NCBI GenBank assembly: GCA_934546685.1
Contig: CAKTEB010000115.1
Location: 1-5,068 of the forward strand
DNA: 5,068 nt
Reading direction: 5' to 3'
Source: an uncultured Oscillospiraceae bacterium
GTDB lineage: Bacteria > Bacillota > Clostridia > Oscillospirales > Oscillospiraceae
Shown piece after piece: positions 1-4,980 of this stretch. The position numbers were made by a program, and so were the translations under genes. The number at the start of each line of letters is the position of its first letter. The first letter of the stretch is position 1. Under the pieces are notes generated by a model that did not search any database, was not told where the DNA came from, and saw only the letters and a program-made list of their open reading frames with translations.

Positions 1-102
1 GGGCCAAAAGCTCAGTCGCTCCGCTGTGCCCAACGGAAATCCCCTTGGGGGACTCCTCCTCTCCCCACCAAACCCGCTTCGCTGGGCTTTGGCGGGGACC
101 CC
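1..102 (-). repeat. Repeat module A, left copy (inverted relative to 364-438)
   Basis: The reverse complement of 53-102 matches 364-413 at 44 of 50 positions. The reverse complement of 1-22 matches 418-438 with a single one-base gap. The intervening 23-52 has no counterpart in the other copy, which has only four bases there (414-417). That extra segment carries its own perfect inverted repeat, TCCCC (40-44) and GGGGA (48-52). The module may continue beyond the window edge. Confidence 0.8.
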
Positions 103-150
103 TTTTGTTGGATCCCCCGGGCCTTATATGCGGCTTACGCCTTCCATGTC

Positions 151-210
151 GGCGAATCGGATTTTACGAATTTGCATTGGTACACCGCCCGAATTTTAAT
201 CGCAAGGGGC
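151..210 (-). repeat. Repeat module B, left copy (inverted relative to 485-543)
   Basis: The reverse complement of this segment aligns with 485-543 at roughly 70% identity with a few small gaps. Shared blocks include TTAAAATTCGGGC, GTACC, ATGC and CCGATTCG in the same order. The divergence suggests two old members of one repeat family rather than a recent duplication. Confidence 0.7.
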
Positions 211-222
211 GCTCCGCTTATT

Positions 223-244
223 CCCCCTTGCTCGTGCCTACTGC
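223..244 (-). repeat. Repeat module C, left arm
   Basis: The reverse complement of this segment reads GCAGTAGGCACGA, then three extra bases, then AGGGGG. It matches 331-349 exactly apart from that 3-base difference. The two arms face each other across 86 bases and could form the base of a large stem. Confidence 0.75.
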
Positions 245-257
245 ACTGCGGAGGTTT

Positions 258-299
258 CACAACGTTGTGCAAAGTACGCACCGCACCCCAAGGGTACTT
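258..299. repeat. Palindrome and hairpin inside module C
   Basis: CACAACGTTGTG at 258-269 is a perfect 12-base palindrome. Just after it, AAGTAC (272-277) pairs with GTACTT (294-299) around a 16-base loop. A perfect palindrome can be a dimeric protein site, but here it lies in the centre of a repeat unit, so a structural role in the repeat is equally likely. Confidence 0.5.
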
Positions 300-330
300 C
301 CTACGGGCCTGCTTTGCAGTCCCTTCGGGC

Positions 331-349
331 GCAGTAGGCACGAAGGGGG
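331..349 (+). repeat. Repeat module C, right arm
   Basis: The sequence GCAGTAGGCACGA followed by AGGGGG is the inverted partner of 223-244. The bases enclosed by the two arms contain a perfect palindrome (258-269) and a small hairpin (272-299), so the whole C unit could fold as a branched structure. Confidence 0.75.
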
Positions 350-363
350 CGGAAGCAAGAATT

Positions 364-438
364 GGGGGCCCCGGCGAAGCCCAGCGAAGCGGGTTCGCTG
401 GGGAAAGGAGGAGCAGTGGAGCGACTGAGCTTTTGCCC
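364..438 (+). repeat. Repeat module A, right copy
   Basis: This is the inverted partner of 1-102. It includes the shared core AAGCCCAGCGAAGCGGGTT (377-395) and the shared end GGAGCGACTGAGCTTTTG (418-435). It lacks the 30-base hairpin-bearing segment found in the left copy. Its right end runs straight into the perfect hairpin at 431-449. Confidence 0.8.
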
Positions 439-449
439 AAAGGGCAAAA
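431..449. repeat. Perfect 8-bp hairpin
   Basis: TTTTGCCC (431-438) and GGGCAAAA (442-449) form a perfect inverted repeat around AAA. It overlaps the right end of module A. The left A copy starts with GGGCCAAAAG at position 1, the equivalent of one arm of this hairpin, so the hairpin probably marks a real boundary of the repeat unit. No T-run follows on either strand beyond the stem itself, so a terminator role is weak. Confidence 0.6.
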
Positions 450-484
450 CGAAGGATGCGGAGCTTGCGACGACGTGGCACGCC

Positions 485-543
485 GCCCCCTGGTTAAAAT
501 TCGGGCTAGGTACCGATGCGCACACGTCTGGAACCGATTCGTC
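485..543 (+). repeat. Repeat module B, right copy
   Basis: This is the inverted, diverged partner of 151-210. It carries TTAAAATTCGGGC at 494-506 and CCGATTCG at 534-541. It follows module A on this side, and the left B copy also follows the left A copy. The A-B pairs therefore keep the same left-to-right order although each module is inverted, which a single palindrome would not give. Confidence 0.7.
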
Positions 544-560
544 AAGGCCAGTCACTATTA

Positions 561-742
561 ACTCCGGGGATTCAACGGGGCCCGCAGGCCCCTTGGTCGC
601 TCTTTCCCCTCTTTCTGTCGATACAGAAAGGGGGCCCCCGGAGGGCGTTGGACAACGTAATGCGCCCAAGCCGGACGCTTCCCCCTCGACCCTGCCGGCA
701 CGTCAAAAACAGCAGCCGTCCCGCCGTTCTGTCAGCTGCATA
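561..742. other. Intergenic stretch with GC-rich hairpins, no gene
   Basis: I see no protein or RNA gene here. GGGGCC (577-582) pairs with GGCCCC (587-592) around CGCA, extended by CAA and TTG outside one bulged base. CTTTCTGT (611-618) pairs perfectly with ACAGAAAG (623-630) around CGAT, extended by a G-T pair and three G-C pairs, giving a 12-bp stem. GGGCG (643-647) could pair with CGCCC (663-667). None is followed by a T-run, so they do not look like ordinary intrinsic terminators. They may be further members of the repeat cluster to the left. The final part, about 670-742, shows no feature. Confidence 0.55.
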
Positions 743-771
743 TTGACTCGTTATCCATTTCCGGTTACAAT
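743..771 (+). promoter_or_regulatory. Sigma-A type promoter of nadE
   Basis: The -35 box TTGACT (743-748) and -10 box TACAAT (766-771) each differ from consensus at one position and are separated by the ideal 17 bases. The start of transcription would fall near 778, leaving a leader of only about 24 nt before the nadE start. That leaves no room for a riboswitch. The promoter lies just outside the repeat cluster. Confidence 0.8.
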
Positions 772-789
772 GAACTCATCCATCCCAAC

Positions 790-795
790 GAGGTG
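790..795 (+). promoter_or_regulatory. Ribosome binding site deciding the nadE start
   Basis: GAGGTG lies six bases before the ATG at 802. The GTG of a possible earlier start at 793 is part of this same motif and has no Shine-Dalgarno sequence of its own at a useful distance. A further in-frame ATG at 811 is 15 bases away and less well placed. Confidence 0.7.
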
Positions 796-801
796 AAAGC
801 A

Positions 802-2763
802 ATGTTTGAAATGATCCGTGTCTCCTGCTGCGTCCCATCCATCTCCGTGGCGGACGTCCAGGGCAACGTGGAAAAAATAAAAGCCCAGCTCCGTGAGGCC
901 GCTGGGGCAGGCTCCGCCCTGGCGGTGTTCCCGGAGCTCTGCCTCACCGGCTACACCTGCCAGGATCTGTTCTTCCAGCGCACCCTCCAGACCGCCTGCG
1001 CGGAGGCCATCGCCCAGCTGGAGCCCCTGACCGAGGAACTAAATATCACCGCCGTCATCGGCGCGCCCCTGCGGATCCGCAGCCAGCTCTTTAACTGCGC
1101 GGTGGTCATCGCCGGAGGAAGGGTTCGGGGCCTCGTCCCCAAGACCTATATGCCCAACTACGGAGAATTCTACGAAAAGCGCTGGTTCTCCACCGGGGAG
1201 GACCTGATCTCCATGGCCGATACCGACGTGACTCGGGGGGAGCTGGGCCTGCCCGGAGATCCCGAGGACTACATCTCCGCGGATCCCCGGCGCTGCTTTG
1301 TGACCCGGGACGGCCTGCGCTTCGGCGTCGAGCTCTGCGAGGATCTCTGGACGCCCCTGCCCCCCAGCACCCTGCTCTGCCTGAATGGGGCCGAGCTGAT
1401 CCTGAATCTCTCCGCCAGCAACGAGACCATCTCCAAGCGGGAGTACCGGCGGCAGCTGGTATCCCAGCAGTCCGCCCGGTGCCTCTGCGGCTACGTCTAT
1501 GTGTCCGCCGGGGAGACGGAGTCCACTCAGGATCTGGTGTTCTCCGGCCACAGCATGATCGCGGAAAACGGCGGCATTCTGGCGGAAAATCAGAAGCTCC
1601 TGGACACGGACTACGTCCTGACCATGGATCTTGACCTGGGAAGGATCCGGGCAGACCGCATGAAAAACCGCAGCTTCGCCGACTGCGCCCGGATCTCCGC
1701 CCAGCCCGACAGCCCCATGGATATCCCGCTGCCCCTGCGCATCCCGGAGTCCGACGGCACCCTCCATCCCATCTCCAAGCTGCCCTTTGTGCCCGGGAGC
1801 CGCCAGGGCCGCCAGCAGCGGTGCCGGGATATTTTCCAGATGCAGGTCACGGGCCTGAAAAAGCGCCTGACCGTTACGGGGAGCAAGGCCGTCATCGGCG
1901 TCTCCGGGGGTCTCGATTCCACCCTGGCCCTGCTGGTGGCCGTGGAGGCCATGCGGGAGCTGGGCCGTCCCGTCACCGATGTGGTGGGCATCACCATGCC
2001 CTGCTTCGGCACCACGGACCGCACCTACAACAACTCCCTGGAGCTCATGAAGACGCTGGGGGTCACCTCCGTCACCATCCCCATCGCCGCCGCCGTGGAG
2101 CAGCACTTCCGGGACATCGGCCACGACAAGTCCGTCACCGACCTGACCTTTGAGAACTCCCAGGCCCGGGAGCGCACCCAGGTGCTCATGGACTATGCGG
2201 GCAAGGTGGGCGGCCTGGTGGTGGGCACCGGGGACCTTTCTGAGCTGGCCCTGGGCTGGTGTACCTACAACGCCGACCACATGAGCATGTACGGGGTCAA
2301 CGCCTCCATCCCCAAGACCCTGATCCGCTGGATGATCGACGCCCTGGTGGAGTATGAGATCTTCCCGGATTCTACAGAAGTGCTCAAGGACGTTTTGGAC
2401 ACCCCCATCAGCCCGGAGCTGCTGCCTCCGGACGAAAACGGCAAGATCGCCCAGCAGACCGAGAGCATCGTGGGACCCTATGCCCTCCACGATTTCTTCC
2501 TCTACTATGTCCTGCGCTTCGGCTACACCCCGGAGAAGATCTTCGCCCTGGCCAAGCTGGCCTTCCGGGAGGATTTTGACGAAACGACCATCAAAAAGTG
2601 GCTGGTGACCTTCTATCGCCGATTCGTGACCCAGCAGTTCAAGCGCTCCTGCCTGCCCGACGGGGTGAAGGTGGGCTCCGTGTGCCTGAGTCCCAGAGGG
2701 GACTGGCGGATGCCCTCGGACGCCTCCGCCGCCCAGTGGCTCCGGCAGGCGGAAGCGCTGTAA
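802..2763 (+). CDS. nadE: Glutamine-dependent NAD+ synthase
   Basis: This enzyme makes NAD+ from deamido-NAD+ (nicotinic acid adenine dinucleotide), ATP and glutamine, the last step of NAD+ synthesis, in the cytoplasm. The 653-residue protein has the usual two parts. An N-terminal nitrilase-type glutaminase (about 5-290) carries a recognisable Glu-Lys-Cys triad: E45 in VFPELCLTGY, K114 in PKTYMPNYGE and C179 in GVELCEDLW. A C-terminal synthetase domain (about 335-650) has the ATP-pyrophosphatase loop SGGLDS (368-373), GTGDLSELALGW (from 475) and the characteristic ending FKRSCLPDGVKVGS and LSPRGDWRMPSDA. Length and architecture fit the long, glutamine-using class rather than the short ammonia-only NadE. 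The start at 802 is chosen for its ribosome binding site; 793 (GTG) would add three residues and 811 would remove three. The gene has its own promoter and is 12 bp from the downstream phosphoesterase gene. No damage is seen. Confidence 0.95.
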   Translation: MFEMIRVSCCVPSISVADVQGNVEKIKAQLREAAGAGSALAVFPELCLTGYTCQDLFFQRTLQTACAEAIAQLEPLTEELNITAVIGAPLRIRSQLFNCAVVIAGGRVRGLVPKTYMPNYGEFYEKRWFSTGEDLISMADTDVTRGELGLPGDPEDYISADPRRCFVTRDGLRFGVELCEDLWTPLPPSTLLCLNGAELILNLSASNETISKREYRRQLVSQQSARCLCGYVYVSAGETESTQDLVFSGHSMIAENGGILAENQKLLDTDYVLTMDLDLGRIRADRMKNRSFADCARISAQPDSPMDIPLPLRIPESDGTLHPISKLPFVPGSRQGRQQRCRDIFQMQVTGLKKRLTVTGSKAVIGVSGGLDSTLALLVAVEAMRELGRPVTDVVGITMPCFGTTDRTYNNSLELMKTLGVTSVTIPIAAAVEQHFRDIGHDKSVTDLTFENSQARERTQVLMDYAGKVGGLVVGTGDLSELALGWCTYNADHMSMYGVNASIPKTLIRWMIDALVEYEIFPDSTEVLKDVLDTPISPELLPPDENGKIAQQTESIVGPYALHDFFLYYVLRFGYTPEKIFALAKLAFREDFDETTIKKWLVTFYRRFVTQQFKRSCLPDGVKVGSVCLSPRGDWRMPSDASAAQWLRQAEAL

Positions 2764-2775
2764 AGGGGGAGTTTC

Positions 2776-3327
2776 ATGAAGCTCATGATCGCCTCCGACC
2801 TCCACGGCTCGGCCTATTATACGGGATTACTCATGGAGGCCACGGAGCGGGAGGCCCCGGACAAGCTCCTGCTTCTCGGCGACCTCCTGTACCACGGCCC
2901 CCGGAACGACCTGCCCCGGGATTACGCCCCGAAAAAGGTCATCGAAATGCTCTCCGCCCACAAGGACAAGCTGCTCTGCGTCAAGGGCAACTGCGAGGCG
3001 GAGGTGGACCAGATGGTGCTGCCCTTCCCGGTACTGTCGGAATTCGCCATGGTCTATACCGGCGAAAAAACCCTCTGGATGCTCCACGGCCACAAGAATC
3101 TCGATCTCCCGGTGGGGGAGGGGGACGTTCTGCTCTGCGGCCACACCCACGTCCCGGCCATCCGGGCGGAAAACGGGCACTTTTATGTAAACCCCGGCTC
3201 CGTGTCCATCCCCAAGGAGCATAGCTGCCACGGCTACATGGTATTGGAGGGCCGCACCCTGACCCATAACTCTCTGGTGCCGGGGGAAGCGCCCCTTGCA
3301 AACTCACCCTTCACATTTCCGGAATGA
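2776..3327 (+). CDS. yfcE: YfcE-family metallophosphoesterase
   Basis: This is a 183-residue calcineurin-like phosphodiesterase of the YfcE/MJ0936 type. Members use two metal ions, often manganese, to split phosphodiester bonds. E. coli YfcE acts on artificial phosphodiesters, and its natural substrate is not settled. All expected metal ligands are visible: D8 and H10 (SDLHG), D36 (LLGDLLYHGPRND), N72 (VKGNC), H104 (LHGH), and H123 and H125 (CGHTHVP). The family ending NPGSVSIPK (139-147) is present. No signal peptide or membrane segment is seen, so it should be cytoplasmic. The ATG at 2776 follows GGGGGAG (2765-2771) by four bases. Only 12 bp separate it from nadE, so the two are almost surely co-transcribed. 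This does not prove a shared pathway, although a phosphodiesterase next to a dinucleotide-making enzyme is suggestive. The last 20 or so residues, after the conserved fold, are the least conserved-looking part. Confidence 0.9.
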   Translation: MKLMIASDLHGSAYYTGLLMEATEREAPDKLLLLGDLLYHGPRNDLPRDYAPKKVIEMLSAHKDKLLCVKGNCEAEVDQMVLPFPVLSEFAMVYTGEKTLWMLHGHKNLDLPVGEGDVLLCGHTHVPAIRAENGHFYVNPGSVSIPKEHSCHGYMVLEGRTLTHNSLVPGEAPLANSPFTFPE

Positions 3328-3338
3328 CGTGATATAAT
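3310..3338 (+). promoter_or_regulatory. Extended -10 promoter overlapping the yfcE stop codon
   Basis: The -35 box TTCACA (3310-3315, one mismatch) and a perfect TATAAT (3333-3338) are 17 bases apart. A TG two bases upstream of the -10 box (3330-3331) adds the extended element. The -35 box and spacer overlap the last codons of yfcE. Transcription would begin near 3345, about 20 nt before the DUF1836 start. No terminator lies between yfcE and this promoter, so the downstream gene may also receive read-through from nadE. Confidence 0.8.
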
Positions 3339-3364
3339 AGCGAAAACCGAAAGGGGCGGAAGCT

Positions 3365-3961
3365 ATGGAAGAGATCAAGAACATTCAGGCGCTGCTGGCC
3401 CAGGATCGGCCGGAGAGCTGGGAGAGCCTGCCGGATATCGACCTGTATATGGACCAGGTGGTGTCCTATCTGTCCCGGCAGTCCGCGGGGGGCAAGCCCC
3501 CGGCCATCACCTCGGCCATGATCAACAACTATGTGAAGGACGGCCTCATGCCCCGGGCCTGCGGCAAGCGCTACCACAAGGAGCATCTGGTGTATCTCAC
3601 CGCCATCGGCCTGCTCAAAAACGTCCTGACCGTCAAGGATATGAAGCTGCTTCTGGATCAGGAGATCGGCCAGGGCCGGGAGGAAGATTTCTACGCCAAG
3701 CTCCTGGGGAATATCGACGCCGCCTATGGAGAGGTCGGCGCCGCCATCGACCCGGAGGCTCCGGAGCCGGAGCTCACGGATCTGGCTTTGCAGCTGGCCC
3801 TCCAGTCCTGCGCCGCCAAGGCCGCCTGTGAGGGAATTCTCGCGGTGCTCCGGGAAAAGCATCCTGGGGAGGATCCCAAGGCCAAGAAGGAGCGGGAGAA
3901 GGAAGAAGCGAAACGGGCCAAGGCAGAACGGAAAGCCGCGGAAAAGGCCGCAGAGACGTAA
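3365..3961 (+). CDS. DUF1836 MerR-like helix-turn-helix protein
   Basis: This 198-residue protein matches the DUF1836 family of Bacillota, which has no settled function. The core, about residues 22-135, contains a MerR-like DNA-binding pattern: ITSAMINNYVKDGLMP (48-63) as the helix-turn-helix, then KRYHKEHLVYLTAIGLLKNVL (68-88 region) in the position of the MerR wing and second helix, then VKDMKLLL. This suggests a DNA-binding regulator, which is inference. No metal-binding cysteine set or ligand domain of classical MerR sensors is seen. The last 33 residues (166-198) are almost entirely Lys, Glu, Arg and Ala and should form a highly charged helix or disordered tail. The ATG at 3365 is preceded by a purine-rich stretch starting AAGGGG (3351-3356). 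It has its own strong promoter and a stem-loop directly after the stop codon. Targets cannot be read from the window. Confidence 0.85.
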   Translation: MEEIKNIQALLAQDRPESWESLPDIDLYMDQVVSYLSRQSAGGKPPAITSAMINNYVKDGLMPRACGKRYHKEHLVYLTAIGLLKNVLTVKDMKLLLDQEIGQGREEDFYAKLLGNIDAAYGEVGAAIDPEAPEPELTDLALQLALQSCAAKAACEGILAVLREKHPGEDPKAKKEREKEEAKRAKAERKAAEKAAET

Positions 3962-3963
3962 AA

Positions 3964-4009
3964 AACAGGGACATTGCAGACGCCTTGCAATGCCCCTGTT
4001 CCATTTCTT
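3964..4009 (+). terminator. Stem-loop terminator after the DUF1836 gene, possibly bidirectional
   Basis: AACAGGG (3964-3970) pairs with CCCTGTT (3994-4000) and CATTGCA (3972-3978) pairs with TGCAATG (3986-3992). One A-C mismatch lies between, and the loop has seven bases. It begins two bases after the stop codon. On the + strand the tail is only a broken T-tract (CCATTTCTT). On the - strand the stem is followed by six T in a row, so the better terminator points leftward. It probably closes the nadE-yfcE-DUF1836 unit and insulates against antisense transcription. Confidence 0.75.
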
Positions 4010-4026
4010 ACCCCAGGAAGAAGTGG

Positions 4027-4055
4027 TGGAAATTCTCCTGGAATTGTGATACAAT
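4027..4055 (+). promoter_or_regulatory. Extended -10 promoter of uppP
   Basis: The -10 box TACAAT (4050-4055) is preceded by an extended TG (4047-4048). A weaker -35 box TGGAAA (4027-4032, four of six consensus bases) sits 17 bases upstream. The predicted start near 4062 gives a leader of about 72 nt before uppP. Its position just after the terminator makes uppP a separate transcription unit. Confidence 0.7.
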
Positions 4056-4061
4056 ATAACA

Positions 4062-4133
4062 TACGGCTTCTGACCTATACAGGCTCCGGAGCCGCTGCCC
4101 CCTGGGCAAATTCAGACCAAAGGGCTGAAGACT
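4062..4133 (+). promoter_or_regulatory. uppP leader with small hairpins around the ribosome binding site
   Basis: The leader holds a perfect palindrome GGCTCCGGAGCC (4082-4093), a small hairpin TGCCC (4096-4100) with GGGCA (4104-4108), and TTCAG (4111-4115) with CTGAA (4125-4129). The likely Shine-Dalgarno AAAGGG (4119-4124) lies in the loop of the last hairpin, nine bases before the ATG. The stems are short, so regulation is possible but unproven. I do not recognise a known riboswitch or a T-box motif. Confidence 0.35.
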
Positions 4134-4961
4134 ATGACCTATCTCACCGCGGCGCTTTTGGGCCTGGTGCAGGGCATCACGGAATTTCTGCCGGTGTCCA
4201 GCTCCGGCCACCTGTCGCTGCTGCAAAATATCTTTCATATCGACGGCGCAGACCTGATCTTCGACGTGCTGCTCCATGTGGGGACCCTGATCCCCATTCT
4301 CATGGTCTACCGCCGGGACCTGCGCTGTCTCCGCCGGGGCCTTTTGGGCCTCGTGGGCATGGGCCACGACCGGGGCCGCAGAACCCCCCGGGCCCGGGAG
4401 AACCGCCGCATGGCCATCTTCCTGGTGGTGGGCACATTGCCGCTGCTGCTGGGTCTCCTGCTCAAGGGCCTGGCGGAGAGGGTGGCGGCCAGCTCCGTGT
4501 TTGTGGGGATCATGCTGCTGCTCACGGGCCTTGTGCTCTGGGCCTCCAACCGCTATGCCCCGGCGGAAAAGCCGGAAAAGAATATCAGCCTGCTGGACGT
4601 GCTGCTGGTGGGCCTGGCCCAGGCCCTGGCGGTGCTCCCCGGCCTGAGCCGGTCTGGCCTCACCATCGGGGCGGGGCGGCTCCGGGGCTTTCCGGCCAAA
4701 TACGCCGTGCGGTTCTCGTTCCTCCTGAGCGTCCCGGCGGTGCTGGGGGCGGCAATTTTGACCCTCATCGACGCGGTGCGCCTGGGCTTTGACATGGGGC
4801 TGCTGCCCATGTACCTCTGCGGCATGGCCGCGGCGGCGGTGTCCGGCTATTTCGCCATCCGGCTCCTGCGGTTTGTCGCCAGCCGGGGGGGCCTGGGGGG
4901 CTTCGCCTATTACTGCTGGGGCGCGGGCATCGTGTCCCTGCTGCTGAGCCTGGTGGCATAA
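4134..4961 (+). CDS. uppP: Undecaprenyl-diphosphatase (UppP/BacA)
   Basis: This integral membrane enzyme removes a phosphate from undecaprenyl diphosphate to regenerate the lipid carrier for peptidoglycan and other wall polymers. In this family extra dosage gives bacitracin resistance. The 275-residue length is normal for the family. The first signature, QGITEFLPVSSSGHL (13-27), contains catalytic E17 and H26, followed by LLHVGTL (46-52). The second, PGLSRSG (169-175), contains the conserved arginine R173. Leu at 171 is less usual there than a small residue. Several hydrophobic segments are visible, for example about 41-59, 93-110, 118-137, 152-168, 190-210, 222-240 and 253-274. A strongly basic loop (60-92) with nine or more Arg should face the cytoplasm by the positive-inside rule. 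The start at 4134 places the signature at the family's normal distance from the N-terminus. The gene has its own promoter and no partner gene in the window. Confidence 0.93.
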   Translation: MTYLTAALLGLVQGITEFLPVSSSGHLSLLQNIFHIDGADLIFDVLLHVGTLIPILMVYRRDLRCLRRGLLGLVGMGHDRGRRTPRARENRRMAIFLVVGTLPLLLGLLLKGLAERVAASSVFVGIMLLLTGLVLWASNRYAPAEKPEKNISLLDVLLVGLAQALAVLPGLSRSGLTIGAGRLRGFPAKYAVRFSFLLSVPAVLGAAILTLIDAVRLGFDMGLLPMYLCGMAAAAVSGYFAIRLLRFVASRGGLGGFAYYCWGAGIVSLLLSLVA

Positions 4962-4980
4962 ATTTAGGGCAACACCGCGC

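Larger units (their letters stand above)
1..560. repeat. Non-coding block of modular inverted repeats
   Basis: This stretch has no convincing gene. It is built from at least three diverged sequence modules, each present twice in opposite orientation: A (1-102 and 364-438), B (151-210 and 485-543) and C (223-244 and 331-349). Short hairpins lie between them. The module order is A-B-C-C-A-B, so this is not one simple palindrome. The modules seem to have been inserted or rearranged independently. Open frames of up to 144 codons cross the block on both strands in several frames. They translate the repeats themselves (a similar short peptide appears from A on either strand), lack good ribosome binding sites, and show none of the codon bias of the downstream genes. 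The likeliest reading is an intergenic interspersed repeat family, possibly MITE-like or REP-like. That is inference, since no transposase or clean target-site duplication is visible. The block may extend left of position 1. Confidence 0.7.

Noticed and set aside
1..560. A CRISPR array
   Set aside because: The repeats are inverted, unequal in length and diverged, with only two copies each. There are no evenly spaced direct repeats and no cas gene.
606..634. The 12-bp hairpin as an intrinsic terminator
   Set aside because: Neither strand has a T-run after the stem; the flanks are G/C-rich on the right and a purine/pyrimidine mix on the left.
1..742. An rRNA, tRNA or known small RNA gene
   Set aside because: No cloverleaf, TTC-arm or rRNA core motif was recognised, and the hairpins do not match a family I can name.
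45..796. Several overlapping open frames of 74-144 codons on both strands in the left region
   Set aside because: They translate repeat modules in many frames, lack convincing ribosome binding sites and show no family motif. Similar peptides arise from inverted copies on opposite strands, as expected for repeats rather than genes.
793..801. GTG at 793 as the nadE start
   Set aside because: The GTG lies within the GAGGTG motif that best serves as ribosome binding site for the ATG at 802.
772..801. An NAD-sensing or other riboswitch before nadE
   Set aside because: The consensus promoter places the transcript start near 778, leaving only about 24 nt of leader, too short for an aptamer.
1039..2805. 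A 588-codon open frame on the - strand across nadE
   Set aside because: It is a shadow of nadE caused by strong G/C preference at third positions. It has a low-complexity Gly/His/Asp-rich composition and no recognisable domain, while the + strand frame has complete catalytic motifs.
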